DNA from: Dehalococcoidia bacterium
GTDB taxonomy: Bacteria; Chloroflexota; Dehalococcoidia; GIF9; UBA5629
Length of the DNA: 64,000 bases
NCBI GenBank assembly: GCA_041653995.1
Contig: JBAZEK010000003.1
Span: forward strand, 124,001-188,000
Reading direction: 5' to 3'
Numbering within the stretch: the stretch's first letter is position 1; every line of letters begins with the position of its first letter. Below the pieces are notes generated by a model, which had not been told where the DNA came from, ran no database searches, and saw only the letters and a program-made list of their open reading frames with translations. This document shows, one piece after another, positions 51,179-59,955 of this stretch. Both the position numbers and the translations under genes were made by a program.

Positions 51179-52177
51179 ATGAAACTTATATTCAAGCTGC
51201 TGATGAGTTTTGTGCTGGCGTCGTTGTTATTTCTTCCCGCCAGTGGTCTGTGGGGCTGTGCGCCCGCGAAGCCGCCCTCGATACGTATCGGCTATCTGCT
51301 GGGCGACCTGCACCAGTTGCCGTTCTTTGTGGCCGAGGACAAGGGATTCTTCGCTGAGGAAGGCCTGGATATAGAGGTGGTGGGGCCCTTTGAGGCAGGG
51401 CCTGCAGAGATGGATGCCCTGGCAGCCGGCCAAATCGATATGGGCTACGTCGGAATGGCGCCTGCTGTGATGGCGGCTGCACGCAAGATTCCACTTTCCA
51501 TAGTATCGGGTGTCAATCTGGAGGGTTCCGGCCTGGTGACCCGTACAGATATAAGCAGTGTTTCTGAACTGAAGTCAAAAAAAATAGCGACGCCTGCGCC
51601 GGGATCGATACAATATGTAATGTTCGGTATGCTGCTGGCTGATAATGATTTAGGTTACAACGACATCGAGCTTTTTCCCGGTACGGTTAAACCGCCGGAT
51701 ATGCCGCAGTCACTGCAGACCGGACGCATCGACGGATACTTTGTATGGGAGCCTTTCGTAGCCAAGTCTGTGGTAGGCGGCTACGGCGTAGTCCTTGTGG
51801 AATCAAAGGATATCTGGCCCGGCCATCCCTGCTGCGTGATAGTGGCTGCAGGTGATTTCGTCAGATCGCATGACGGCACCGTAGCTTCGGTAATACGAGC
51901 CCACTGCAGGGCTATTGATTATATCGAGTCCAACCCTGACGAAGCCAAGGCCATTGCAGCCAAATGGACCAAACTGGATTCTGCCGTTATCGATAACGCG
52001 TTCCAGCGGGTTAAATACACCTATTCTCTAAATAAGGACGATGTCAAGAAATTTATTGGGGACATCATTAATCTTGGTGAGACAGGAGCTATCAAGCCGA
52101 TAATAACAACTGTTGATGTCGCGGATTTAGATAAGTTTGTCGAGATGGTTGTAGATACCAAATATATTCAGAGGTGA
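51179..52177 (+). CDS. ABC importer substrate-binding lipoprotein, nitrate/sulfonate/taurine type
   Basis: 332 residues. Lipoprotein signal with lipobox LWGC near residue 27 (SFVLASLLFLPASGLWGC). The rest is an NMT1/SsuA-like binding fold: SIRIGYLLGDLHQLPFFVAE, DKGFFAEEGLDIEVVGPFEA, AGQIDMGYVGMAPAVMAAAR, YFVWEPFVAKS. This family binds alkanesulfonates, taurine, nitrate, thiamine precursors or aromatic acids. It begins at ATG 51179 after AGGTGG. Its permease and ATPase genes follow directly. The larA/KPCC-like operon is divergent, sharing the palindrome, so the imported compound may be the substrate of that operon. Confidence 0.9.
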   Translation: MKLIFKLLMSFVLASLLFLPASGLWGCAPAKPPSIRIGYLLGDLHQLPFFVAEDKGFFAEEGLDIEVVGPFEAGPAEMDALAAGQIDMGYVGMAPAVMAAARKIPLSIVSGVNLEGSGLVTRTDISSVSELKSKKIATPAPGSIQYVMFGMLLADNDLGYNDIELFPGTVKPPDMPQSLQTGRIDGYFVWEPFVAKSVVGGYGVVLVESKDIWPGHPCCVIVAAGDFVRSHDGTVASVIRAHCRAIDYIESNPDEAKAIAAKWTKLDSAVIDNAFQRVKYTYSLNKDDVKKFIGDIINLGETGAIKPIITTVDVADLDKFVEMVVDTKYIQR

Positions 52178-52946
52178 GGCCACGCGTCCTTTACGACTAA
52201 TTTCGATCCTCCTGTTCCTTGTTATCTGGGAAGGGGCAGCCCTCCTGGCCGATATACCTCAGCTTTTTCCGACTCCTGTTGCCGTAATTGTCGCCCTCGG
52301 ACAGCTGTTTGTCGCACCCGGCCCTCGCGGATTATCCTGGGCCGGCGAATTAATGGGCAATACATTAATCAGCCTTTGGAGGGTCATGGTCGGTTTTGCG
52401 CTGGCGGGAGTAACGGGAATATTGCTGGGCATCATCATCGGTTGGTGGCGAAATGCCCGAGACCTGCTTGAGCCGATCGTAGAGCTGCTGCGTCCTATCC
52501 CGCCGCTGGCCTGGATACCGTTGGCCATGCTGTGGTTTGGGCTTGGTTTCAAGCCTGCGGTCTTCCTGATCTGGCTGGGCGCCTTTTTCCCGATTTTACT
52601 TAATACGGTGCTTGGCATGGAGAGCACGCCCAACAAGCTGGTGGAGGTAGCTAAAACGCTTGGCGCCGGACCCTGGCAGATACTGTTCAAGGTCGGTTTG
52701 CCGTCGGCGGCTCCCTCCATCATGGCAGGCCTGCGCATCGGCATCGGGGTAGGATGGATGTGCCTAGTCGCGGCGGAGCTTACGGGATCCAACTCCGGAC
52801 TGGGTTATATGATAATGTATTACTACTCCACGATGGAGGCATCCAAAACGGTTGCCGGCATGCTGATGATCGGCATTGTGGGCTTTCTGATGTTCGTCGG
52901 ACTAAAAAAGATCGAGGACAACATCCTCTTCTGGAAGACGGCATGA
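52174..52946 (+). CDS. ABC importer permease (SsuC/TauC type), start region interrupted
   Basis: The membrane protein is readable from about 52191 (LRLISILLFLVIWEGAALLA) to 52946, with the family loop (ELLRPIPPLAWIPLAMLWFG and EVAKTLGAGPWQILFKVGLP) intact. However, no ATG, GTG or TTG exists in frame between the last upstream stop (52152) and 52353, and a start at 52353 would remove the first helix. GTG at 52174, overlapping the stop of the previous gene, is the natural start but is one frame off and ends after eight codons. Adding one C to the CC at 52187-52188 gives MRPRVPLRLISI, a normal N-terminus. I therefore annotate from 52174 with a probable one-base deletion or sequence error. A rare start codon (ATT 52200) is the alternative. 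Confidence 0.75.
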
Positions 52947-53707
52947 GCGACAAAAAGCTAGTCATCGACGGCGTTACTAAAACCTTTATCGAGAAAAAAG
53001 GCGGCACATCCACCATGGCCCTGCGCGAATTCAGCCTGGAAATTGACCAAGGCGAGTTTGTCTGCCTGGTGGGTCCTTCCGGATGCGGTAAGACCACGCT
53101 GCTCAAGCTGGTAGCCGGCCTCGAACAGGCCAGTTCAGGAGCTATTTATCTCGATGGGAATCCGGTAACCGGGCCGGGCCGAGAGAGGGGTCTGGTCTTT
53201 CAGGATTTCGCATTGTTCCCCTGGAGGGATGTCCGAGACAATGTGGCCTTCGGTCCAGAGGTTCTCAAAGTGCCACTCTCTGAGCGACTGCGAATCGCTG
53301 AACACTGCATCGACCTCGTTGGACTTGCGGGCAGCAGTCATAAGTACCCTTCTGAGCTTTCCGGAGGCATGAAGCAACGTGTGGCCATCGCACGCGCCCT
53401 GGCCAACAGTCCTGAACTGCTGCTGATGGACGAGCCGTTCGGCTCCCTAGATGCGCAGACACGCTATCTTATGCAGCAGGAGCTGCTCGGCATCTGGAAC
53501 TTGAATAGAAAGGCTGTTATCTTTGTCACCCATAGCGTCGAGGAGGCTGTTTTCCTGGCAGAGAGAGTGGTGGTCATGAGCTCCAGCCCCGGCTCTGTTA
53601 AAAGCATCTACCCTATCAACCTGAGCTATCCCCGCCGCCTGACTGATGCTGCTTTTATAATGCTAAGAGAGAAAATCACATCCGATATTGCCGCGGAAGT
53701 GGGCTGA
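52943..53707 (+). CDS. ABC importer ATP-binding protein (SsuB/TauB type)
   Basis: 254 residues. ATG 52943 overlaps the permease stop (ATGA). Walker A LVGPSGCGKTTLLKLVAG, Q-loop VFQDFALFPWRD, signature ELSGGMKQRVAIARAL, Walker B ELLLMDEPFGSLD and H-loop VIFVTHSVEEAVFLAERVVV. It powers uptake by the lipoprotein and permease encoded just upstream. The longer open frame back to 52754 overlaps the permease and is not used. Confidence 0.92.
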   Translation: MSDKKLVIDGVTKTFIEKKGGTSTMALREFSLEIDQGEFVCLVGPSGCGKTTLLKLVAGLEQASSGAIYLDGNPVTGPGRERGLVFQDFALFPWRDVRDNVAFGPEVLKVPLSERLRIAEHCIDLVGLAGSSHKYPSELSGGMKQRVAIARALANSPELLLMDEPFGSLDAQTRYLMQQELLGIWNLNRKAVIFVTHSVEEAVFLAERVVVMSSSPGSVKSIYPINLSYPRRLTDAAFIMLREKITSDIAAEVG

Positions 53708-53724
53708 CTATCTCTCATTTATCC

Positions 53725-53753
53725 TTGTATCAATCGCACCAATAAAATATACT
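53725..53753 (+). promoter_or_regulatory. Promoter of the RsbRD-dsrMKJOP operon
   Basis: TTGTAT (53725-53730), exactly 17 bases, TATACT (53748-53753). The expected transcript begins about 33 bases before ATG 53793, in the 85-base gap after the ABC ATPase gene, so the Dsr-type genes can be expressed apart from the importer. Confidence 0.6.
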
Positions 53754-53792
53754 GCGACATTAAGGGAAGGGAACTTAAAGAAGCTGGTACAC

Positions 53793-54296
53793 ATGAACCT
53801 GGAAAGCCTGCTTATACAGAAAAAAGAGGCGTTATTGCGCAGGTGGCTGCGCGTAATATTTGAGCCCTGCGGGCCTGGCGCCGCAATGTCGGCGCCGGCC
53901 GGATGTGACAGATTTACGGATCCTGTAGGGTATACAATTTCCAACAACGCGGCTCATCTGCTGTATGCGTTGATAAAAGGAGACGACCCGGAAGCATCAC
54001 GGGGATGCCTGGAAAAAATTATTAGAATAAGGGCCGTACAGGACCTCACGCAGTCACAGGCAGTGGGATTTATGCCCGGCCTTAAAACGGTGATCAGAAG
54101 CCTGGTCATGGAAGAAGTCACAAGATACGGATTAATGGAAGAGCTCAACGAGCTTGAGCAGAGAATCGACTGCCTGGTTCAGATATCGGATGAGTTATAC
54201 GTAAACTTGAAGAATAAGATACGTGAACTTGCAATCAAGGAAGCAAAAAAGGACAATGATTTCAAGGCCAGGGTAATCAACATACGTAAAATGTGA
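53793..54296 (+). CDS. RsbRD N-terminal-domain protein
   Basis: 167 residues from ATG 53793; the longer frame overlaps the previous gene. All-helical, of the RsbRD_N type: LIQKKEALLRRWLRVIFEPC, FTDPVGYTISNNAAHLLYAL, LEKIIRIRAVQDLTQSQAVG. Proteins of this kind are often found as the first gene before dsrMKJOP in sulfate reducers, as here. The domain also starts stressosome proteins, but no STAS domain is attached. It may sense a signal or regulate the complex; that is not known. It overlaps dsrM by four bases. Confidence 0.82.
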   Translation: MNLESLLIQKKEALLRRWLRVIFEPCGPGAAMSAPAGCDRFTDPVGYTISNNAAHLLYALIKGDDPEASRGCLEKIIRIRAVQDLTQSQAVGFMPGLKTVIRSLVMEEVTRYGLMEELNELEQRIDCLVQISDELYVNLKNKIRELAIKEAKKDNDFKARVINIRKM

Positions 54297-55324
54297 GACA
54301 GGTGATGAGAATAATCTGGCCCCTGATTGCAGTTATTGCCGTTATTCTGCTGGCGGTGGTCAGCGTCGTTGTTCCGGCATCGCAGCTTATATTCGGTGTA
54401 ATATTGCCGTACCTGGCAATCTCGGCGTTCATCGCCGGATTCATTTACCGGGTAATACGATGGGCCAACTCGCCTGTGCCTTTCAATATTCCGACCACCT
54501 GCGGTCAGGAGGCTTCTTTTAATTGGATAAAGAGCGATAAAATCGAAAGCCCCCGCAGCAACTGGGGCATATTTGGTCGCCTGGCGCTGGAGATCCTCTT
54601 TTTCCGCTCACTTTTTCGTAACAGCAGCATGGGGCAGGTTGATGCGCAAAGGCTGATCTACGGCGGCAGCCGCTGGCTCTGGCTTGGAGGGCTGGCCTTC
54701 CACTGGTCACTGCTTATCATCATCATCCGCCACCTGCGTTATTTCACTGAGCCTGTCTTTCCTCCCTCGATATGGCTGTCTTCATTCGATGGAATACTTC
54801 AACTGGCTTTGCCCGCCCTCTTCATCTCGGATTTCATCATTCTTGCAGCAGTGACCTACCTTCTGATCAGACGCCTTATCTCAGAACGGATCAGGTATAT
54901 GTCTCTCGCCTCGGATTATCTGGCACTTTTTCTAATCCTGGCAGTAGTTATTTCCGGCATCCTCATGCGCTCCGTATTCAAAGTGGACCTGATTGCAGTC
55001 AAGGAACTGGCGATCAGCGTAATCACTTTCAGGCCCTCTGTTCCTGCGGGCATCGGCCTTCCTTTCTACATCCACCTGCTGCTTGTCTGCGCTTTAATTA
55101 TCTATTTCCCCTTCAGCAAGATGATGCATATTGCCGGTGTTTTCCTCAGCCCCACCCGCAACTCAAAGAACGACAACCGCAGCGTGAGGCATGTTAATCC
55201 CTGGAATCGTCCGGTCAGAGTACATACATATGCCGAATACGAGGACGAATTCAGACAGCCCATGATCAAGGCAGGCATTCCCGTCGACACAAATATTTCT
55301 GCGGGGAGCAGTGATGGCAGATAA
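54293..55324 (+). CDS. dsrM: DsrM-like membrane cytochrome b subunit
   Basis: 343 residues, related to the gamma subunit of nitrate reductase. Helices: LIAVIAVILLAVVSVVVPAS, LIFGVILPYLAISAFIAGFI, GGLAFHWSLLIIIIRHLRYF (with His for heme b), LALPALFISDFIILAAVTYL, YLALFLILAVVISGILMRSV and GLPFYIHLLLVCALIIYFPF, which also offers His. GTG at 54293 overlaps the previous stop; ATG 54305 is an alternative start. In DsrMKJOP this subunit exchanges electrons with menaquinol and passes them to DsrK. It is the first of five consecutive overlapping genes. Confidence 0.9.
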   Translation: MRQVMRIIWPLIAVIAVILLAVVSVVVPASQLIFGVILPYLAISAFIAGFIYRVIRWANSPVPFNIPTTCGQEASFNWIKSDKIESPRSNWGIFGRLALEILFFRSLFRNSSMGQVDAQRLIYGGSRWLWLGGLAFHWSLLIIIIRHLRYFTEPVFPPSIWLSSFDGILQLALPALFISDFIILAAVTYLLIRRLISERIRYMSLASDYLALFLILAVVISGILMRSVFKVDLIAVKELAISVITFRPSVPAGIGLPFYIHLLLVCALIIYFPFSKMMHIAGVFLSPTRNSKNDNRSVRHVNPWNRPVRVHTYAEYEDEFRQPMIKAGIPVDTNISAGSSDGR

Positions 55325-56942
55325 GCTAAGCAGGCCGGAAGAGATGGCCGGCATTGATTATCATGCTCCTCAGCAGGACTGGATGGACCCGTCCGTCGAG
55401 TTTAAAAGAGGATCCTACTGCTATGCAGCACCTCTGAAAAACCAGGAGCAATTACAGCTGCCCAATCCGCGCCAGTGGAACCCGCAGGATGCTGACTGGA
55501 AACTGCCGCCGGACTATAAACGTATCATCCTGCAGGGCATGAAAGACCGGCTGGAAAAATACCGCTCATGGAAACTATTTCTGGACATTTGCGTGCGCTG
55601 CGGAGCCTGCGCAGATAAATGCCACTACTACATTGGATCGGGTGATCCCAAGAACATGCCGGTCATGAGGGCTGAATTATTGCGATCGGTATACCGCAGG
55701 TATTTCACCATCGGGGGCAGGCTCCTGGGCAAGCTGGCCGGCGCCAGGGAACTGGACGAGCAGGTTATTAAAGAGTGGTATTACTACTTTTACCAGTGTT
55801 CGGAGTGCCGGCGCTGTTCCGTCTTCTGCCCTTATGGCATCGATACCTGCGAAATCACAATGCTGGCACGCGAGTTGCTGAATCTGGTGGGCTGCTCGAC
55901 CGAATGGGTGGTCAGCCCGGCGTCCAACTCATTCCGCACGGGCAACCATCTGGGCATTCCCCCGCATGCCATGAAACAGAGTCTGGAATCGGCGCAGGAT
56001 GATATCAAAACCATCACCGGCATTGAAGTGAATGTACCAATCAATAAAAAGGGCGCCGAGATCCTTTTTGTCACCCCTTCAGCCGATTTCTTTGCCAGCC
56101 CGGCCTGGTACACGCTGATGGGCTACATGATGCTCTTTCACGAGATCGGTCTGGACTATACATTCAGCACCTACGCCTCTGAGGGGGGAGATTTCGGCCT
56201 TTTTCACTCAGCCGAGTTGGCCAAGAGCCTGAACGCTAAAATATACGCAGAAGCCGAGAGGCTAAAGGTTAAATGGATATTGGGCGGAGAATGCGGGCAC
56301 ATGTGGCGCGTAATCCACCAGTATATGGATACCTTCAACGGCCCACCGTCGTTCCTCGAGCAGCCGGTCTCGCCCGTAACCGGCACCAGGTTCGATAACG
56401 CCAGGTCGACCAAAATGGTTCATATCTGTGAATTTACCTCGGACCTGATATACAACGGTAAACTGAAGCTGGATCCCGGGCGCAATGATAAATGGAAGGT
56501 GACCTACCATGATTCCTGCAATCCGGCGAGAGCCATGGGGCTGCTTGAAGAGCCCCGCTACGTCATCAACCATATATGTAACTATTTTTATGAGATGCCG
56601 GAGAATACCATCAGGGAGCGCACTTTCTGCTGCGGCAGCGGAGCGGGACTGGGCTCCGACGAGAATATGGAGATGCGGTTACGCGGCGGGTACCCCCGCG
56701 CTAATGCTGTGCAATATGTAAAAGAAAAACATGGCGTGAACGTGCTGGCCTGCATCTGCGCCATAGACAAGGCTTCATTTCCACCCCTGCTGGAGTACTG
56801 GGTGCCCGGAGTAGAAACGGCCGGGGTACATGAACTGCTTGGCAATGCCCTCATCATGCAGGGCGAGAAACCGCGGGAGACAGACTTAAGAGGAGAACCT
56901 CTGACCAATACATCTTCAGAAGGCGGAGCGCAAGATGTATGA
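55314..56942 (+). CDS. dsrK: DsrK-like Fe-S subunit (heterodisulfide reductase HdrD-like)
   Basis: 542 residues from ATG 55314, overlapping dsrM by 11 bases. Two [4Fe-4S] motifs: CVRCGACADKCHYYIGSGDP near 97 and CSECRRCSVFCPYGIDTCE near 164. A C-terminal CCG domain carries the noncubane-type cluster ligands (VTYHDSCNPARAMG, TFCCGSGAGLGSDENMEM, VLACICAIDKASF); the usual second Cys of the CCG pair should be checked. It would reduce the DsrC trisulfide made by dissimilatory sulfite reductase, at the cytoplasmic face. No dsrC or dsrAB gene is in the window. Confidence 0.92.
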   Translation: MADKLSRPEEMAGIDYHAPQQDWMDPSVEFKRGSYCYAAPLKNQEQLQLPNPRQWNPQDADWKLPPDYKRIILQGMKDRLEKYRSWKLFLDICVRCGACADKCHYYIGSGDPKNMPVMRAELLRSVYRRYFTIGGRLLGKLAGARELDEQVIKEWYYYFYQCSECRRCSVFCPYGIDTCEITMLARELLNLVGCSTEWVVSPASNSFRTGNHLGIPPHAMKQSLESAQDDIKTITGIEVNVPINKKGAEILFVTPSADFFASPAWYTLMGYMMLFHEIGLDYTFSTYASEGGDFGLFHSAELAKSLNAKIYAEAERLKVKWILGGECGHMWRVIHQYMDTFNGPPSFLEQPVSPVTGTRFDNARSTKMVHICEFTSDLIYNGKLKLDPGRNDKWKVTYHDSCNPARAMGLLEEPRYVINHICNYFYEMPENTIRERTFCCGSGAGLGSDENMEMRLRGGYPRANAVQYVKEKHGVNVLACICAIDKASFPPLLEYWVPGVETAGVHELLGNALIMQGEKPRETDLRGEPLTNTSSEGGAQDV

Positions 56943-57336
56943 TAAAGGCAAGATAATCGGCGGATTGGCCATTTTCCTTTGTCTGGCCAGCTTCCCTGTC
57001 TGGTACACGGCAGTTAGCGGAAAGGCCGATTACCGCACAAACCACGTTTTGCCGGCCAGTGAGAACCAGTGTGTGGAGTCCGCGCAGTATATGAAAGCGT
57101 ATCATATGCAGCTTATGCAGCAATGGCGCGACCAGGCAGTCAGGCAGGGCGATAATATATACGTATCCAGCGATAACCGCACATTCGACATCAACCTGAC
57201 GGATACCTGTTTCAAATGCCATGCCAATAAAGCTGACTTCTGCGACCGCTGTCATAACTATACGGGCACAGCTCCCAACTGCTGGGATTGCCATAACGTA
57301 CCGCCGGCCAATGCGCCGCCGCAGGTGACGAAATGA
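56935..57336 (+). CDS. dsrJ: DsrJ-like triheme cytochrome c
   Basis: 133 residues. One N-terminal helix (IIGGLAIFLCLASFPVWYTA) that anchors or exports it, and three heme c sites in the C-terminal half: CFKCH, CDRCH and CWDCH. Further candidate ligands: Cys 46 (SENQCVESAQYMKAYHMQLM), which matches the rare His/Cys ligation known for DsrJ, plus several Met and His. It works on the outer side of the membrane, facing DsrO. ATG 56935 overlaps the dsrK stop by eight bases. Maturation needs the cytochrome c assembly system; a CcsA gene lies at 59956. Confidence 0.92.
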   Translation: MYDKGKIIGGLAIFLCLASFPVWYTAVSGKADYRTNHVLPASENQCVESAQYMKAYHMQLMQQWRDQAVRQGDNIYVSSDNRTFDINLTDTCFKCHANKADFCDRCHNYTGTAPNCWDCHNVPPANAPPQVTK

Positions 57337-58106
57337 ACAATATGAATATCGATCGCCGCTCTTTCATCAAACTGGCCGCTCTCGGCCTGCTTGCCCTGAC
57401 GGCCAAACCTGCCCTTGATCTTATCTCAAGGCCTTCTACGGCCAGGGCTCTCGACGGCCCATTCTCCGGAAAACGTCTGGCGATGGCTATAGACCTCAAA
57501 GCCTGCACAGCCGGAGACGGCTGCGTCGATTGCATTGCCGCGTGCCACCGAGTACATAACGTCCCCGACATAGGCAATATTAAAGAGGAAATCAAATGGC
57601 TGTGGGAGGTCGACTACAAGCAGGCTTTCCCCGGTCAGGAGAACGGATTCGTCAGGGACCCGCTGCTGGATAGCAGGGTGCTGGTACTGTGTAACCATTG
57701 CGATAATCCGCCCTGCGTTAAAGTGTGCCCGACGCAGGCGACCTGGAAGAGGGAAGACGGCATAGTTATGATGGACTACCACCGCTGCATCGGTTGCCGC
57801 TATTGCATGGCGGCTTGCCCCTATGGCTCCCGCAGCTTTAACTGGCGCGATCCGCGCCCTTATATCAATACCATCGAGCAGAGCTATCCCACCCGCACGA
57901 GGGGCGTGGTCGAGAAGTGCAACTTCTGCGAGGAACGACTATCAGATGGGCTGCAGCCTGCCTGCGTGGAAGCTTGCAGCAGCGGGGCTTTAAAGTTCGG
58001 AGACCTGAAGCCGGGTACGGAGTTGTACGACCTGATTTCATCGCAATTCAACCTACGGCGTAAGGCCGAGCTGGGTACGCGGCCGCAGGTCTATTATTTA
58101 CTGTAG
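57333..58106 (+). CDS. dsrO: DsrO-like periplasmic-side ferredoxin subunit (Tat substrate)
   Basis: 257 residues. Twin-arginine signal IDRRSFIKLAALGLLALTAK. Four [4Fe-4S] motifs follow: CTAGDGCVDCIAAC, CNHCDNPPCVKVCPTQ, CIGCRYCMAACPYGSRSF and CNFCEERLSDGLQPACVEAC. This is the NrfC/HybA-type electron-transfer subunit that pairs with the NrfD-like DsrP. It overlaps dsrJ by four bases. Folded and exported by the Tat pathway, it should sit outside the membrane. Confidence 0.92.
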   Translation: MNNMNIDRRSFIKLAALGLLALTAKPALDLISRPSTARALDGPFSGKRLAMAIDLKACTAGDGCVDCIAACHRVHNVPDIGNIKEEIKWLWEVDYKQAFPGQENGFVRDPLLDSRVLVLCNHCDNPPCVKVCPTQATWKREDGIVMMDYHRCIGCRYCMAACPYGSRSFNWRDPRPYINTIEQSYPTRTRGVVEKCNFCEERLSDGLQPACVEACSSGALKFGDLKPGTELYDLISSQFNLRRKAELGTRPQVYYLL

Positions 58107-58114
58107 GTTTCACA

Positions 58115-59269
58115 TTGATTGAGAACATTTTGAGAGGCGGAAAGAAATACTGGCTGCTGATAAGCGGCCTTCTCGTGCTGATGGCGGCAGGCCTGGCTGC
58201 CTATCTCGAGCAGTGGAATATCGGTCTGGCCGTGACCGGCCTGAGCAGGGATGTCTCATGGGGCCTGTATCTCGCCAACTTCACTTTCTTCGTTGGCGTA
58301 GCCGCATCCGCCGTTATGATTGTCATCCCGTATTACCTGCACAACAGCAAGGAATTCCGCCGCATACTTATACTGGGAGAGTTCATGGCCGTAGCGGCCT
58401 GTCTGCTGGCCATTACTTTCATTCTGGTTGACCTGGGACAGCCGGCCAGGGTATTTAATATCATTCTTTATCCTACGCCCGGCTCGGTTATTTTCTGGGA
58501 TGTCGTGGTGCTATCAGTCTACCTGCTGCTCAACATGGTGCTGGGGTGGGTGGCGCTGGACGCCGAGTACAAAGAGGTTGCTCCGCCGTCATGGTTGAAG
58601 CCCGTGGCAATCGTATCCGTAGTCTGGGCTGTCAGCATACACACCGTCACCGCATTCATTTACGCCGGGCTGGCGGCACGTTCTTTCTGGCTGACCGCTC
58701 TGCTGGCGCCCCGCTTTCTTGCCTCAGCTTTCGCTTCCGGCCCCGCCCTCCTGATATTGATTGCACTGATCATGAAGAGGTGGGGCGGATTCGATCCCGG
58801 CGACCAGTCGCTGGACAAGGTGGCTAAAATCGTGACGTACGCCATTATCATCACCGTCTTCTTCCTGCTGTTGGAGATCTTCACGGTTTTCTACAGCCAG
58901 GAGCCGGACGCTATGTCCCACTTCCAGTACCTGTTATTTGGATTGGACAACCATTACGGCCTTGTACCATGGCTATGGACATCGGTCATTCTGGCCTGCG
59001 CCGCCATTATCCTGCTGGTCATACCTTCCATGCGAAAAAACCAGCTCACACTTGCGTTGGCCTGTGCAGCTGTTTTCATCTCCATCTGGATCGATAAAGG
59101 CCTGGGGCTGATTGTGCCGGGTTTTATACCGACACCTCTGGGAGACATTACCGACTATACTCCCACCTTGCTCGAAACAGTTATAACTATTGGGGTATGG
59201 TCGATGGGCGGTTTGATACTGACTCTGCTGCTCAAGGTGGTGCTGGGTGTCAGGCAGGGACAGCGCTGA
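58115..59269 (+). CDS. dsrP: DsrP-like membrane subunit (NrfD family)
   Basis: 384 residues with about ten membrane helices: WLLISGLLVLMAAGLAAYLE, VSWGLYLANFTFFVGVAASA, FMAVAACLLAITFILVDLGQ and others up to the C-terminus; SWGLYLANFTFFVGVAAS is typical for the quinone-side helices of NrfD-like DsrP proteins. It would exchange electrons between quinol and DsrO. Starts with TTG 58115, eight bases after the dsrO stop, with a weak ribosome site. It completes MKJOP in the standard order. Confidence 0.92.
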   Translation: MIENILRGGKKYWLLISGLLVLMAAGLAAYLEQWNIGLAVTGLSRDVSWGLYLANFTFFVGVAASAVMIVIPYYLHNSKEFRRILILGEFMAVAACLLAITFILVDLGQPARVFNIILYPTPGSVIFWDVVVLSVYLLLNMVLGWVALDAEYKEVAPPSWLKPVAIVSVVWAVSIHTVTAFIYAGLAARSFWLTALLAPRFLASAFASGPALLILIALIMKRWGGFDPGDQSLDKVAKIVTYAIIITVFFLLLEIFTVFYSQEPDAMSHFQYLLFGLDNHYGLVPWLWTSVILACAAIILLVIPSMRKNQLTLALACAAVFISIWIDKGLGLIVPGFIPTPLGDITDYTPTLLETVITIGVWSMGGLILTLLLKVVLGVRQGQR

Positions 59270-59280
59270 ACGACATCTCT

Positions 59281-59309
59281 TTGACAAATAATTATCCGCT
59301 ATAGATAAT
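59281..59309 (+). promoter_or_regulatory. Promoter before the 181-aa membrane protein gene
   Basis: TTGACA (59281-59286), 17 bases, GATAAT (59304-59309): eleven of twelve matches. Transcription would start about six bases before ATG 59322, so the message may be almost leaderless. It gives this gene its own expression despite its place behind dsrP. Confidence 0.7.
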
Positions 59310-59321
59310 GGAGCTGTAGAT

Positions 59322-59867
59322 ATGTATCACCCTTTAAACTCCATACCTGATGGCAAGAGGTTGAAGGCTTTCTTGTGGCTGCTGGCTGCGACCATAGGCA
59401 TTACCATCGTATTCCGCTTTATCGGCCCATTCAAACCGACCATCGTTGACTTCGAACTGGCCGGCAGCGTGGAGAAATCATCGGCCATCATCGGGGCATG
59501 GGACACGCTGGCCAGGCTGCAGACCTGTTTCAACCTGGGCTTCGATTACCTTTATATGCCCGTATATTCAACTACCATCGCCCTTGCCTGTGTGATGGGC
59601 GCCGGCGTTATCGCGCGCAACGGCTGGAAGAATCTCGGTACACTGTTGGCCTGGGGCTTATGGCTGGCAGCTATACTCGATGCCGTGGAGAACTACGCCC
59701 TCATCACCATGATGTACGGCAGCCCGGTGGCCCCGTATCCCCAGATCGCCGCATACTGCGCAGCCTGTAAATTCGGCCTGATTCTTGTCGGTCTGCTATA
59801 CGCCCTTATCTCGCTTATCGTTTATCTGATCAAACTCTCCCGAATAAAGCTTGTGCCGCTCAAATAG
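59322..59867 (+). CDS. Four-helix membrane protein of unknown function
   Basis: 181 residues with four predicted helices: FLWLLAATIGITIVFRFIGP, YSTTIALACVMGAGVIARNG, LGTLLAWGLWLAAILDAVEN, GLILVGLLYALISLIVYLIK. Between helices 1 and 2 an outside loop carries FELAGSVEKSSAIIGAWDTL. I recognise no family. It follows dsrP by 52 bases, under its own strong promoter, and may be an accessory of the complex or a separate small transporter. Confidence 0.75.
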   Translation: MYHPLNSIPDGKRLKAFLWLLAATIGITIVFRFIGPFKPTIVDFELAGSVEKSSAIIGAWDTLARLQTCFNLGFDYLYMPVYSTTIALACVMGAGVIARNGWKNLGTLLAWGLWLAAILDAVENYALITMMYGSPVAPYPQIAAYCAACKFGLILVGLLYALISLIVYLIKLSRIKLVPLK

Positions 59868-59955
59868 GCCTTACCTAAATCTATATGCCATAAAATCCGG
59901 GCACAAAAACCACCGCGGCCATCCGTGCGCAAGAAACCCTTTACAGCTGCCGAAT

